Notes under the pieces: generated by a model
What the model was told of the DNA's origin: nothing
The model's database searches: none
The model's input: the letters and a program-made list of their open reading frames with translations, nothing else
Program-made: the position numbers and the translations under genes
In this document: positions 1 to 11,003 of the stretch, piece after piece
How the letters are laid out: each line of letters begins with the position of its first letter
Numbering within the stretch: the stretch's first letter is position 1
NCBI RefSeq assembly: GCF_016906535.1
Contig: NC_057376.1
Coordinates: 1,736,001 to 1,800,000 of the forward strand
Direction of reading: 5' to 3'
From: Rhizoctonia solani
Lineage: Eukaryota > Basidiomycota > Agaricomycetes > Cantharellales > Ceratobasidiaceae
DNA length: 64,000 nt

Positions 1-1
1 T

Positions 2-335
2 CTATGTGTGGGACCCCAGCTCCCGCTTGAGATAGTTACGGATCTATTCAACAGAATGGGGTGAGCGGTTCAACGAGTTGTGTTTTGGCAAGTTAATTGA
101 CTGTTATTTTAGGCCACGAGTCATACTTGTTGAGCATCACGGAAGTCTGGCAGGGTTGATAACAGTCAAAGATGTACTTCGCTTTATGGCGTCTAGTGAG
201 CATGCGCATTCAGCTACAGGGTCAGTTTGGGACAACCCTGGGGAACTCGATGCTTTGCTAGAGGAAGCTTGGCTGTGGGCAGGGAACCTTTGGCGATCGA
301 TATTAGCTACGAGTCGTCGCATTGTTCGACGATAA
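2..335 (+). CDS. CLC-type chloride channel, C-terminal end (partial)
   Basis: This is the 3' end of a gene that starts before the window. Exon 2-60 is joined over an intron at 61-112 (gt...ag) to exon 113-335, which ends in TAA. The join reads PLEIVTDLFNRMGPRVILV, followed by a second CBS-type unit with GLITVKDVLRF. That order, a short helix and then a CBS beta strand with (G/L)ITVKDVLR close to the C-terminus, is typical of the cytoplasmic CBS pair of fungal CLC chloride channels/transporters such as yeast Gef1, which act in Golgi and vacuolar membranes. The tail after the CBS unit is short and ends in basic residues. No membrane segments are inside the window, so the call rests on the CBS tail alone; another CBS protein is possible but less likely. 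Confidence 0.7.
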
Positions 336-648
336 GCATAGCAAATGAATCGCATCCATTTTAGGCTGTTATGCGCATCACATCTATTTCGGCCATCTTA
401 TCTTATGGTGTGGGCGTGGTATATACATACTGCATCTTTCAGTCGGACTGAGCCATAGCTATAAGCTCCATACGAATGTACTGTAAGTATTGATAGGAAC
501 ATTCATACTCCAGACTAAGAAGGAACCCCAAGGTATATAAGTAGCCCAAATATAATTGAGTTCTAGAAACTCCAATCGAAATCTCATGACATGTTGGTGA
601 CATACTAGTGGCACGATACATAGGTAGGGTAGAGGATAGGATCGGAAT
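336..648. other. intergenic stretch, nothing recognised
   Basis: AT-rich spacer between the chloride channel stop and the next coding signal. Short open frames here on the minus strand lack codon structure, introns or any motif, and I see no RNA gene or repeat. Confidence 0.5.
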
Positions 649-723
649 TTGGTCAGCTTGAGGTGTACGAGTATCACAAATCGAGTCACGAGATCTAGCA
701 AGAACGCCAACTATCCCACCATC

Positions 724-1875
724 ATGCTGCTCTACTGGGACTTGTTTATTATGATATCTGAGTATTTAAGGGAAGATCTTGATTCACTTTGCCATCTTTG
801 CCTAGCCTGTCGGCACACGCACGCTGCAGCTACACAGGTTCTTTATAGGAATGTTATGCTACACCGACCTCGCGCTATCGAAATGTTTTGTACTGCAATA
901 CTGGAAGGCACAGTGGACCTCGTTCAATACCACAATATCTTTGGATTGGACCTGGGTATTACCATCGTCATCCTGAGGTTGTCTACCTAGTGTCTAGGCT
1001 TCGGAGACCTTGAATCTTCTTCCGAACTTGCGAGATTTGACATTTACTCCAACGGCCAAGTCATTTGGCGAGATTTATTCTGGACTACTCGAGTGTCCCT
1101 TCAAACTGAAATCTCTATCAGCACCTTACCACACTAACACATCCCTTGTTCAATTTTTGCAAACCCAACCGTCTATTGAGACCTTGAGCCTTTACGACCT
1201 AGACACAGAACCTCCTCGTGCACCCTTGATAGTAGAACACATTAATTGTATTGCTGCCCAAGGTACTTTCCTACCTAATCTTAAGTTCCTATCTGCCGAC
1301 CCCAGGGTACTTTCAGCCTTGGTTGCGGGTAAACCTATTTCGCACGTAGAGATTAGCGTTGGGTCGCGCTTGTCAAGTGAACCGGAGGTTCTAAGACACT
1401 TGGTCGAAGCCCTCGCTCAAACTAGCGTTCCACTAATCTCGCTCAAACATAACTTAAGAACATGCGAATTCACCTTTGGGGACGAAGTTTTTGCGTCAAC
1501 TCGGAACAACTCGTATCAAGTCTACGTTAGAAACACTCTCCGTGCGTCTTCCAATAGACATGAGACCCCTTTTTCTCGGACATGTAAGTCGGAGAACTGT
1601 TACGCATATTTAGCCACCATACTTATTGCATGTATAGACATCAACCACTTCCAGAGCGGTCGGAGCTCTTATATCTCGGACGCTCGGGAGCCAATTGGGT
1701 GGATTTACCGGCTTGAAAACCTTCGAGCTTTCCTTGGATGGTTTTACACTTGCAGATTCGTCACCACAAGAGATTTTGGGAGTGCTCAGTGATGCAAACA
1801 GGCTCACAACGTGGAAAACATATTGCAATACACTTGAACAGGTGTCATTATATAGTGTTGATCTGCATAATTGAA
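724..1875 (+). pseudogene. F-box/LRR-like protein gene with several frame breaks
   Basis: The start (724) opens an F-box-like helix region with CHLCLACRHTHAAATQVLYR, followed by LRR-like segments containing LNLLPNLRDLTF, LETLSVRLPIDMRPLFLGH and LKTFELSLDGFTLADSS. These lie in different frames. The coding frame moves by the same step at about 956, 1008, 1450 and 1515, each fitting loss of one base, and there is another break near 1610. Such F-box proteins are substrate adaptors of SCF ubiquitin ligases, and basidiomycetes carry many lineage-specific copies. Whether this is a decayed gene or an intact one with deletion errors cannot be decided here. The 3' end is approximate (reading to about VSLYSVDLHN near 1875). 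It is similar in type to the tandem F-box genes at 9936-13072, though not closely related by eye. Confidence 0.5.
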
Positions 1876-1939
1876 CAAGGTTATTTAAGCACCTCCGCTA
1901 GACAAATCGTTAGTAGCCGAAGCCATAGCATGTAGTAAC

Positions 1940-2812
1940 CTACCGAGGGCGAGCAGTTTGTACGCGTATGAATACCCAATCAATTGCATCCCGTATTCCA
2001 TTCCTGAAGTTCTCAAACATCAGCTATACGCAGAGTTATATCCGCGATTCGCATACTTACCCCTCAAGTGCCGATATTCCCATCACATCCAGGCTCGAAC
2101 CTCTATGGTCGTCGCCAACGATCACTCCATCCGAGGTATCCTCTCCATCTTCGGCACGTCGTGATTGCCACCATGCTTCATAACTGGCTCGTACATCATT
2201 GACAGACAAGCTGTTCGGCGCATCTTGCTTGTTGGCTAAAAGCAGGAGTGGAACGTCAAGGATTTGAGGATGTGCCAAGACAGTTTCTATAACCCAAGGG
2301 ACAGAAGGATCGACCAAAGCATTAGGCCAGAATGCGCATTCCTAACGTACCAAAGACTTCCCATCCATCCCATAACCTATCGCGGTCTGCGGCATCAATC
2401 ATATAAATGACTGCGTGGCAATCATCATAATACTTCGACCAAATCGTTCGAATGTCACGCTGCCCTCCTAGATCAAAGAACTTCATGGTGGCCGAGGGTA
2501 AAGTAATTTGGCCCACTTTGGGTCTTGAGTGAGTTGACGTCTTCTTGCATACGGTTCAACGTACTGTTTTGCCCAACAGTTGGTCCAATTTTATCGGGAG
2601 GAAGTCCGGTGTATTATTGTACAGAGACTTCGTCTTCTCAAGGAAAGTCTGGCAAAGAAGATATACATTACTGCCCCTCATCAGAATATGGATACATGTA
2701 GGAATCCGGTGGTTCGTACAGTTTTTCCGGCATTATCAAGCCCAAGTATCAGCACAGAAAATTCATCTTTCCGCGTTAAGTGGGCGTGCAGCCCCTTCAG
2801 CAGGTGGTACAT
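1940..2812 (-). CDS. ARL3: ARF-related small GTPase (ARFRP1/Arl3 type)
   Basis: Five exons: 2812-2720, 2648-2565, 2515-2351, 2286-2061, 2003-1940; about 210 residues, close to the family length. The P-loop is GLDNAGKT, switch 2 is DLGGQRDIRTIW, the guanine motif is LLLLANKQDAP and the C-terminal SAL-type motif is GISALEG. The start MYHLLKGL was chosen because it gives the short N-terminal helix found in ARFRP1. The yeast orthologue Arl3 sits on the trans-Golgi and recruits Arl1. Family N-termini are acetylated, not myristoylated; this copy has Tyr at position 2. Exon 2 lacks one base in the run at 2605-2609, which breaks the frame between the NNTP and PPDKIGPTVGQ segments; I read this as a sequence error. 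A palindromic TCACGTGA lies 56 bp upstream. It is downstream of DUO1 on the same strand. Confidence 0.87.
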
Positions 2813-2867
2813 GGCAAGCAAGCAGAGTTGGAGGCGATGTGGTAGCAAGGAACAGGGCGGCAAATCG

Positions 2868-2875
2868 TCACGTGA
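2868..2875. promoter_or_regulatory. TCACGTGA palindrome upstream of the ARFRP1-type gene
   Basis: An exact CACGTG core lies 56 bp upstream of the start at 2812. This core is the classical binding site of bHLH factors (Cbf1/Pho4 type in yeast). Similar sites lie at comparable distances before DUO1, SPC3/BET5 and ATG12 in this window. Function is inferred from sequence and position. Confidence 0.45.
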
Positions 2876-2888
2876 ATGATCTGCCAAT

Positions 2889-4147
2889 TTATAACAATAT
2901 GCTTGAGGGGATCAGGCAGCCCCTCGCCCGCGTGCTCTGGGTATTCCCCCTCGAGTCGATGAACTGAGCTAGGGCGTGCTATCCTGCTCGAGGTGCCAGA
3001 AGTAGAAGAAGTCCCTCTTCCAGCTGCAGTTGTCCCAGCTGCTCCTCGTCCACGAGCTACTGGACTCAGTATCAATCGTTGGTACCAATTAAATCACCCA
3101 CCTGTTCCACGAGTGACAGTGCCTCTATTCCCTCGTCCACGCGCGGTACTGGTTGATTTAGCAGCTCGTTCACGAGCTTCTTGCTCAGCAAGGACCCTCT
3201 CGGCCTCCTCTCGTTCTCTTTCTTCACGCTCCTGTCTCTCTCTTTCTTCTCTTTCTTTCCGCTCACGCTCCAATTTGGCCTGTTGCGCTATACGTTCTTG
3301 GATGTTTGCTCATCCTGTGTTTCCGCACAGATGCATATTAATACATTGCAACGCATGGTATAATTTCACTTACCGCTTCACCTCCGCGCCACTCTTCGTC
3401 AAATAAAGCTTGCTTGTTTGCTCCTGCTGATCGAGCATCCTCACATAGCGATCCAATATAGCATTAGTTCGCTCGACTTGTCGTTCCAGTCGCTGCAGTT
3501 CCAATACTCAATGTGCATCAACGCACGGTAAGGAGCGGATATTTACCTCAGTATTTGCATCTACTGCTTCTAAAGCACCGACGTAGTCTCCAAGTACTGA
3601 ATTAATCTTCCGAAGCTGAAACAAAGCGGCGTGAAGTTGCTCCTCCCGTCTCTCAGCGGCAGTTCGCGAACGAGAGTACACAGATGGCGGGGGCGACTCG
3701 GGCATATTGCGCGTGTTCCTTTGTGGTGTACGAATCGACATTTCCCCTTCATCCAAAACGGATTCATTGCGTCTAGATGACCTTCCCAGTTGCGACAAGG
3801 TCATATCTCCGTCATCCTCTCCGTATTCCTCAGGCTCTTCGGGTTCGTCCTCGGGTTCCGGCATAACTCGTTTCGGAGCAGGAGTCTCGTTTAGCAATTG
3901 AAGCGGCGGATTCAGTTCATAATCATCTTCGTCATCGTCCCATTGGTTTCTCGATCCTTCGTTCTCTGCAGATGCCGGGCGTTCGCTAAGGATAGATCAG
4001 AAAGTGACAAGTCGTCACCGCCATGACCTGTACCTCTTCCACGAGGTGTGTCCGAGGGAAGCGATGATAAGTCAAATATAGATGGTATAGCGCCAGCCCA
4101 GGTATAACAAGGGAGGGTGATTCGGCTCGTTGATTATGGCGTGACAT
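2889..4147 (-). CDS. DUO1: DASH/Dam1 complex subunit Duo1-like
   Basis: The core, in an open frame at 3897-3508, has an acidic stretch (EPEDEPEEPEEYGEDDGD) and then a helical segment with HAALFQLRKINSVLGDYVGAL, typical of the Duo1 family. The next exon continues the helix with LERQVERTNAILDRYVRML. A long Arg/Glu coiled coil (about 3300-3170) and an RG-rich tail follow. The DASH complex forms rings that couple kinetochores to spindle microtubules. The start at 4147 (MSRHNQRAESPS) is the first ATG in the region. Frame breaks near 4092, 3985 and 3310 each fit one lost base. The 3' end is uncertain: with one more single-base correction the frame stops at 2889, but a stop nearer 2960 is possible. 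A CACGTG site lies 57 bp upstream. Confidence 0.75.
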
Positions 4148-4203
4148 CGTGAATTGGGGCCAAGTGAGTCGTGTAAGCGCCGTTCCCGTTAATACAAAAT
4201 TAA

Positions 4204-4209
4204 CACGTG
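4204..4209. promoter_or_regulatory. CACGTG motif upstream of DUO1
   Basis: Exact CACGTG core 57 bp upstream of the proposed DUO1 start at 4147, the same distance as the matching element in front of the ARFRP1-type gene. Confidence 0.4.
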
Positions 4210-4406
4210 ATCGTGTCTTGCTCTGACTGCTTTACCCATCATTACTCTAACACAGACCAGCTGCGGCCAAACTCAACTTTCACAACCCGAACATTTGTAT
4301 CCTAGTTGTGAAAATTATCCACTATATGGTAACTCAAGTTATTAAATTCCTTGGTTTGAATACATATTAATGCTACATCTGCGGAGTCCAAAACAAGGCG
4401 TGTCAT

Positions 4407-5264
4407 TTAGTGGTGTGAAGAAATGTGCAGTCCCTCGACAAGAGCGAGCTGAAGTGAAGCAATGTAAATGAGTTTTACAATATGGTCTAACATTTGTAAG
4501 CATTAACTCACTTCCTGAGGAGTTATGGTACGAAGTTCTCCGGGGGATGCGACTTTGCCAGTGATCGCGCTTGTAGCCACCTCAACGGCAGCACCAACCT
4601 TGGTACGGGTAGAATACCAGTATCGGATCTACTTTAGGTTAGACCGCGTATCAAGATTGGGATCAATCACAAGAAACGTACCTCAGTCGGAGTAATATCA
4701 ATTAAACTAACTCTAGGATCCTCTGAGTCGCCCTTGTGAACGCCATCGCCCAGGTCCCCAAACCAGGCTGAGACGCTGTACTCGAGTCAGCTGCAGAGTA
4801 ATCCCAGGACATGATCATCGACTTACAATGGGTTCCAGAGTTCTTTTGCACGCTTCTTGTCCTGAAGGACTTTGGCCGTTCCAGCAACGCTCACCCAGTG
4901 GTTCGAACCGGGGTCAAAGAAAGAGACATTGACATGTGGATCAGACTCCATTTCGTCAGTTTTATGGCTCTGGTTGTTGACGATAAAAGTAAAGTGCAGG
5001 CCATCCACTACTCGGGTTAGCACATATCCACTGGATGGAGAAGTGGTGACGTACAAGAGGCGGGCGCCATGGCTCTCGAGTGAAGTTCACCATTGGTGCC
5101 GCGAGTAGTGAGCATACCAGTCTTGGTGATGTCCAAAATCTCCTTCAGGCCTAATATACAGATATGAGGATGAGAAATAACCAACAATCGAGCTACGTAC
5201 CATCAATCTTCTGCTGGGGGGTCAACTTGTCGTTGGTGGCCTTTTCAACGTATGGGTCAGACAT
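4407..5264 (-). CDS. BLI-3-like FMN-binding split-barrel protein
   Basis: Six exons: 5264-5201, 5150-5055, 5007-4827, 4775-4682, 4628-4512, 4448-4407. They sum to 594 nt and give an intact 197-residue protein. It starts MSDPYVEKATNDKL. Family landmarks are TKTGMLTTRGTNG, then SRAMAPAS, the segment KTDEMESDPHVNVSFFD, and WFGDLGDGVHKGDSEDPR before a last strand with DITPTEIRYW. This matches the pyridoxamine-5'-phosphate-oxidase-like family that includes Neurospora blue-light-induced BLI-3 and bacterial general stress protein 26. These bind flavin, but the physiological substrate is unknown. Frame and splice sites are all regular, in contrast to the neighbours on either side. Confidence 0.88.
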
Positions 5265-6400
5265 ATTTGTGTTGGTTTCGAATGTGAGTAGTAGTAGATT
5301 GGTGCTTCATTTACAGCCGACACAGGTCTTTATTTATACCCTAAGCCTCTCGATCGGTCGGTGGAATTGAACATGATCACTACGGTCATCGACTTCATAC
5401 ATGACGTCACGCCACCAACGCGAAGGTCCCTCGACGGGCGTTTGCGCCGCATCCCTAGGCTGACTAATGAAGCTTCCAATGCATCGAGGTCTACAGCCGC
5501 TGTCCGACCGCCACGGGTCGAGCCGCTACACACAGTATGACGCGTTGTGTCGTGGATGCCGGACCTTGGGGACAATATATGTGTTTCGTGACTGTATGCA
5601 TCAATACAGAACCCTGATCGTTGTAACTCGTAATACGTACAGGGGGTGCAACCCGTCCTCTACTGAAAGCTCGATCCTGACTGGTGGGAGAGAAACTTTT
5701 ATGGGTTAGTCGACATATAATTTGGATGATCTGTAACGCAACACATGGATCGCTCACCTGGGTATTCTTTACCGCCATGTGCCTACTTTCTGCCTCAAAC
5801 ATATTAGTGCCACCTGCCTACCTGGACCTGGGATTTCCTCAGCTTTCAATAATTTTTCTTCACTCGCCTTTTCAGAGAATCCCCAGCTAGAACAGCCTCA
5901 TAGAGAGCAGGTCGGCTCTTGGGGATACAATATAAGAATACCTCAGAGATAGTTGTAAAGGAACCCAGCACCTTAATACATACACTCACGTCAACCACCA
6001 TACTGTGATCAACCCCAAAGAAGAGTGGTATCGAATATCGATGGGACTAAGATCAATTAATAACACGGTAGACTGTAGATTTAAATATATCGTCCAAAAT
6101 GTATGCACCCAGTGCAATGTCGTAGTCCAAAGTAAGATGGGATCACTGCTCGACCATCTAGAACTGGAGAATTAATTGATCAGATAGGTTATGGGAACGT
6201 CTTGCTTGGCTCGCTGGTACTCGACGGATCTACCCTTATTCACTTGATAATAAAAGTGACTGGTGTTGGCTTGACACTGACCCATTGTGTTCTTTGTGTG
6301 AAGCGCAGAAACCCCACCTTGCTATGAGATTATAAAGCACTAAAGTATTATCGTAACGGGTGCACGAACATCAACACAAAGAACCGATCAATATTAGCTG
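5265..6400. other. 1.1 kb without a supported gene
   Basis: Open frames on both strands between 5330 and 5890 have no recognisable motif and overlap one another. The rest is AT-rich with many stops. It contains the promoter of the BLI-3-like gene and possibly the 3' end of the coding region at 6408-7850. Confidence 0.4.
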
Positions 6401-6407
6401 TTACTTA

Positions 6408-7850
6408 CGACCAACAAACTTGAGAACATACTCGGGATCAGCTTGATCTCAGCTCTTCGCTAGTACCACCGACGGATGCTGCCCGAGGCAGGTATTACAT
6501 CAAGTTGATGTCCGCTACGCTGGTGTGCGTCTTTAGTCGAGTACAGCAAGTGAGCAGCTCAACAATTAATTACTATTGCACTCTACCTTTTCAGCAAAAT
6601 CACCCCCTGATAAGTTTATCATTTATAGTTAATACCAAGGCAAACGGATACAAAGTCTCAAGCCAAGAACAATAGCCTTTTGACTTTACCTGTTGTTAAT
6701 CCAGCCCTCTGGAAAACATGTATCCCAATTTGCGAGCAAAATAAGTCTCTTGAGATACGTTGGGTCTTGATCCTGTCCCGGAGTACTCGCAGCAACACTC
6801 CCTCTTAGGGTCAGTGAAGAAATAGGTGCTAATCCGTAGCTTTACGTTAGTAAATTTGAGCTGGATGTGGCGTATCGTATCGGATAGGGCTTAGTGCCAG
6901 TCAATGAGCTCGTACCTACTTTCACCTTCTCTTCACTGAATGAATCAAAGAATTTATGTGAAGCAGCTACGACAGGCGCCAGCACGTTTCCAACAATCCT
7001 ACAGGTTTTCGCTGAGAAATTGTCTTATCAGCAAACTTGACCCGAAACGGGGTGTAATAAAACATATTATAGATCTAGAAACCCCGACATAAGTTTGAGC
7101 CCTTGGATTTCGCCCGTAATCTTGGCTTTGCTATTGTGCATCACCGAATAGGCCTGAGACTTCGCCAGATAGTCCAATGGTCAGCACTATTTCAGATTTT
7201 AATGATAGGTCGAAATACATGATTGGGATCGATTCAAACGGACGAATCGCGTGGTCTCCTAATAGCAATAGAACACTCACTAGATAGACTTGCCATCCAA
7301 GTATTGATCATAGATGATCCTGATGACCACGTACTCTTCGTAGAAACTCAATCCACCTTGGCTATCCTGCAAGTCTAAATGTGTTGCGCCTATTTCGCCC
7401 CAGTGTTGGTCACTAACCCACATCATGCAGCCACCCAGCTGAAATTCAGCCAGGTACGCTATAGAAAGACATTCGTACTATAAAAGGCAATTGTTTTGCA
7501 AAATGCGAAAGCGGCAAGAGACAGTCAACAAGAAGCTTAACGGATGTCAACTTGACAAACTTAGAAGGTTCCTTGAGTACGGCACTCCTTATCTTCCTGA
7601 CACCCCAGGTCGTCGACCAAGATGACCAAGACCTCCAGAAACCCAAAGAGATAGGTTCAGCCATTGGGAAATATTTGTACTTATTGTTCTGATCCCAGAT
7701 TATTCCTTGATAGATATTTCCTTTCATTGTGCAGCGATGATATGAAAATCTCATGCAAACGTAGAGAACGAGCGCACCCACTTTAATTTCAACAAATGGA
7801 CCCTTCAAGTAAATAAATATCTGTGCCAATGCTTGATCATAATTGGCCAC
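6408..7850 (-). CDS. unrecognised multi-exon coding region
   Basis: I do not recognise this protein. Clear coding-like exons on the minus strand are: about 7455-7280, containing FQLGGCMMWVSDQHWGEIG and FYEEYVVIRIIYDQYLDG; about 7001-6917, containing VLAPVVAASHKFFDSFSEEK; about 6841-6690, containing APISSLTLRGSVAAST and LLANWDTCFPEGWINN; and about 6490-6408, ending DPEYVLKFVGR. Each is flanked by plausible gt/ag sites. An upstream open frame (7850-7446) with a hydrophobic stretch may supply the N-terminus. The Trp-rich, Cys-containing segments look like a conserved family of this fungal lineage. There is at least one frame break (near 6440). Exact start, stop and exon borders are uncertain. 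Confidence 0.4.
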
Positions 7851-8222
7851 AGAATTTGCGAAACGTTAGACTGACGCGTCGCTCACGTGTGAAAGGGGGT
7901 TATGTATCGAATCATTCGCCATGGGACTCATCGAAATCAAGAGTACATGATCGGAATTCTCTGGCGATAACTATATATGGGCTTAACCCAGCTGGGAGCC
8001 GAATAAAATAAAGTACCACAGGCCATCGTGAGTTTAAATTCGGTATCTTTTTTCGTCGTAACAAACCATGTTAGCCGAACAAGCGGAAACACCTACCTTT
8101 GCGAAACCCAAACTCCCAAGGGTAGTTATGGGCCACAGATCGAAGCCCAAACAACCAAACTTGGTAATCTTCAGCGCTTATGAGGCGCTGATGTAAGACA
8201 CGTAAAGGCCCATTTCGCCACC

Positions 8223-9250
8223 ATGATCTTACCGTGGAGACAACATGCCTTTCTGTTTCTCATATCTATAACACTTGCGTTAGCCCAGGAATCATCCTTC
8301 AAATGTGACTTTGAATTCGACAAAGTCAAATATGATATGCACCTTATGGATGGAGAGTGGGTGGTCAAGCAGGATCGGGCGACCCCTCCAACGACCATGC
8401 AAGACGAACTGAGGTTCAATGTTTGTGGGGATTTGAAGAAACAAGCCGAAGTTAAGGATAGAGATCAGGTAAGTGGTTAACCTTCATCAGAGAGCTAAAC
8501 CAACCCAAATGGGAGTTCAGTGTGCACAGGGCACGCGGGCATGCTTCAGGACGATCAACAGAAAGGAAGAAGAGAATGTGTGCAAGCATATTGCTTTATC
8601 GTAACCGTCTCAATCAATTACTAATCACACCGTCAAAGCGCAGGATCGCGTCGTTTCCGTCATTCCAGTTGCACAATCCTCGACCAAATTCACTATTGAT
8701 CGACTCCCTTCAGACCGCGGAAAGGGTATCATTATCACAATGAACGCAGGATCTTATCCTAGTGAAGGAGGCAAACCACAATCTTTGAAGCTCGCGTTAA
8801 TCTGCGTCGACAAAACCGAAGAGCCCAGGCTTATTGGTTACGACGGAAGTCAGGTGTCGGCTGAATGGAAGGCAGTCGAAGCTTGCGGGTCCTCCAAATC
8901 GAGCGATGTTGATGCCGGAGGGTCCAGCATGGGATGGTTCTTCTTCATGTAAGTATCTCATTCTATTGGGAGTTTGGCTCGACTCAGTCTATTTTCTCGT
9001 ATACAAAGATTACTGGTAATCATTGTCGCCTACTTCGGCCTGGGTGCGTATCATAAGTACAACCAGTACGGAGCTTCCGGTTGGGACTTGATTCCGTAAG
9101 GCTATCCCTTGTTGATGTACGACAGGTTCGTTGACAAGATTTTACAGTCACCGAGACTTCTGGCGGGATGTGCCTTATCTTATCAAAGACTTAGTATCTC
9201 ATTTGTTCTCTTCTGGCCGTAGTAGCAGGGGGGGATATACCAGTGTTTAG
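8223..9250 (+). CDS. ATG27: autophagy protein Atg27 (MRH-domain membrane protein)
   Basis: Exons 8223-8468, 8521-8577, 8644-8948, 9009-9095 and 9148-9250 sum to 798 nt, an intact 265-residue protein. An N-terminal signal peptide (FLFLISITLALA) precedes a cysteine-containing mannose-6-phosphate-receptor-like domain with KVKYDMHLMDGEW and a CAQGTRACF loop. Then come the GGSYP-type loop (NAGSYPSEGG), one membrane span (WFFFILLVIIVAYFGLGAYH) and a short cytosolic tail with HRDFWRDVPYLIKDL and a Tyr near the end. Atg27 is a type I membrane protein that cycles between Golgi, endosome and vacuole and feeds Atg9 vesicles in autophagy. Length and order match fungal orthologues. ATG12 lies 50 kb downstream in this window. 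Confidence 0.9.
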
Positions 9251-9935
9251 TAATGCTCTGTCGCTTGAGGTGTGTTAATGGATCTTGTTACTCTCAATTC
9301 ATCATTGCAACACACCGATCTACCTCCCAATCATCATGGTTGCGAAATTCTAATATTGCGGAACTCATTATGGAGCTGCCTGAAAGTTCATCTTCTACGG
9401 TTGTCTATCATTGCACCTCTAAATCCCACTTATGTAACCACAGGCGCTTGTTGTCAGTTCGATTCGGACTACGATGTTTCGATCCAATTTTCGGGAGTAC
9501 CAACTAAAGAGTACATGAATAAAGGCAACCCCTTGACTGGTGATATAGCCCCGAATGTACGTCGCTCTTGGGTGTCCTGGAGCTTTCCAGAGTGCCTTCT
9601 TGTGAGCAGTACTGTACGAAAAGGCGGAGGGATGCGCCACCAGAGCTTGTATTTAGCTTACTCCACGAAACCTGTTGAGTGGAGCGCATTGAGCGCCACC
9701 TTCCTATAAGCGCTTATCATCTAAGAACATGAACACTTTACGTTAGCCGACTGAATTGTACATGGGTTCAGGGATAATATGGCTGTTTTCGTAGTGAATA
9801 AATTGGCATGGGGTAGCATCCTCAATGATATAATGTACATGGCCTTTTTATGCAGCGCTCAATCCTACAAAATAAGGCTGGTTTCTTGAAACAGGAGAAC
9901 ATAATCAAGCAACTCAATCTCAGCATCGCAAGCAG
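9251..9935. other. spacer downstream of ATG27
   Basis: Convergent spacer between ATG27 and the first tandem F-box gene. Open frames on both strands (plus-strand 9272-9709 is the longest) show no motif or splice pattern that I can support. Confidence 0.4.
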
Positions 9936-11003
9936 CTATAATAATACCTCTAAACGTATTCGGTTTTGCACTTGCGAGTCGATACATGCATCATTTATAT
10001 ACGAGTCTCGAAGGACGTGCCAATGCCTAGCTTGCTGACTGGCGCTCTCCTCATTCTCAGGTTCTTCTCTAGGTCCAATCAGTTCAAATAAAGACACCTT
10101 TCGCTGGACGTTTCTGCGAGGTTCAACAATAGTTACGTGACGTAATACCGGAAGGCGCTGAGCGATACCCAATGCCAACTGGGAAGGGGATGATGCAATC
10201 TGTGGAGATAGATGGACCGATAAATGGATAGACTCAAGCTTGGATAGTGGATCATTCTCTTCTGAGATTGAAGACGATAATGCTCCAAAGAGCTTCTGGA
10301 TATTTCATCAGAGATTTCGTTATATCTACTATAAGTGTGGGTTTAGATGCAAACTTACCTCTGGTCCAGTATAATCCGGTTGGCCCCCTGGTAGTCTAAT
10401 ACAGAGAGCCTTCACCGATTTGGGACACGATGGGATTAGGTTTTTCCCTATTAATGACAATGTATCGAAGCCGTATGTGATTGGTTCACAGTAGAACTCA
10501 AGCGAGAGGAGGTTTGTGGCGGGATGTAGTAGACTTGACAGAGACGTGCGAGCTGTGTAGAAAAATGATGGATCCCTTGCAGATATGCATATTGAAGTTG
10601 ACTGAGATACTAATTGCGATACTGAGCGAGGAAGGGGACGTCGACAAGTCAGCGAGTCAGCGATTGGAAAATGTACGTGTCTGAACATGAACAGTTAGTC
10701 CAGATGTGTCGATTCACATTAAATAACCTCTCGCCGTGCATATTGCCCTACTGGACTTTTAACGATCATCGAGGCTTGCTCTATAGTCTTCACGCGAAGT
10801 CTACGGAAAAGATAGGGTACGGCTATCTTCCGACAAGTCCACGATGCCTGACTGAACCCCAATAGTGATACAAAATGAATGCTCGTTGAATCAACAGCTT
10901 CGACCATATGGTGGCTGCCATAACGTGATGATACATCGACCGGTTCTGCTGCGAGCTCACAGATGCGCTGAAGGATTTCAAAGGGAAGTACTATAGTAGT
11001 CAT
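9936..11003 (-). CDS. F-box/LRR-like protein, tandem copy A
   Basis: Start at 11003 (MTTIVLPFEILQRICELA) opens an F-box: the LPFEILQRICEL helix, then LLGFSQASWTCRKIAVPYLF. An intron follows QYARRE. The next exon has LTCRRPLPRSVSQLVSQ and DPSFFYTARTSLSSLL, and a third has SIHLSVHLSPQIASS, LALGIAQRLPVLRHVTIVEP and a tail ending LEVLL. F-box proteins recruit targets to SCF ubiquitin ligases; the target is unknown. Copy B at 12022-13072 aligns along the whole length with the same exon plan, so the two are a tandem duplication. One base appears to be missing in the third exon (about 10280, in the ISDE region). Apart from that the gene looks intact. Confidence 0.6.

Noticed and set aside
649..1875. 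interpretation of the first F-box gene as certainly dead
   Set aside because: All its frame steps are in the direction seen in essential genes of this window, so sequence error is as likely as decay; labelled pseudogene only provisionally.
5330..5890. overlapping open frames on both strands after the BLI-3-like gene
   Set aside because: No motif on either strand and no consistent splicing.
9272..9709. 145-residue plus-strand frame between ATG27 and F-box copy A
   Set aside because: Starts with a non-ATG codon in the track frame, has no recognisable domain and no splice support; could be decayed coding DNA, but that cannot be shown.
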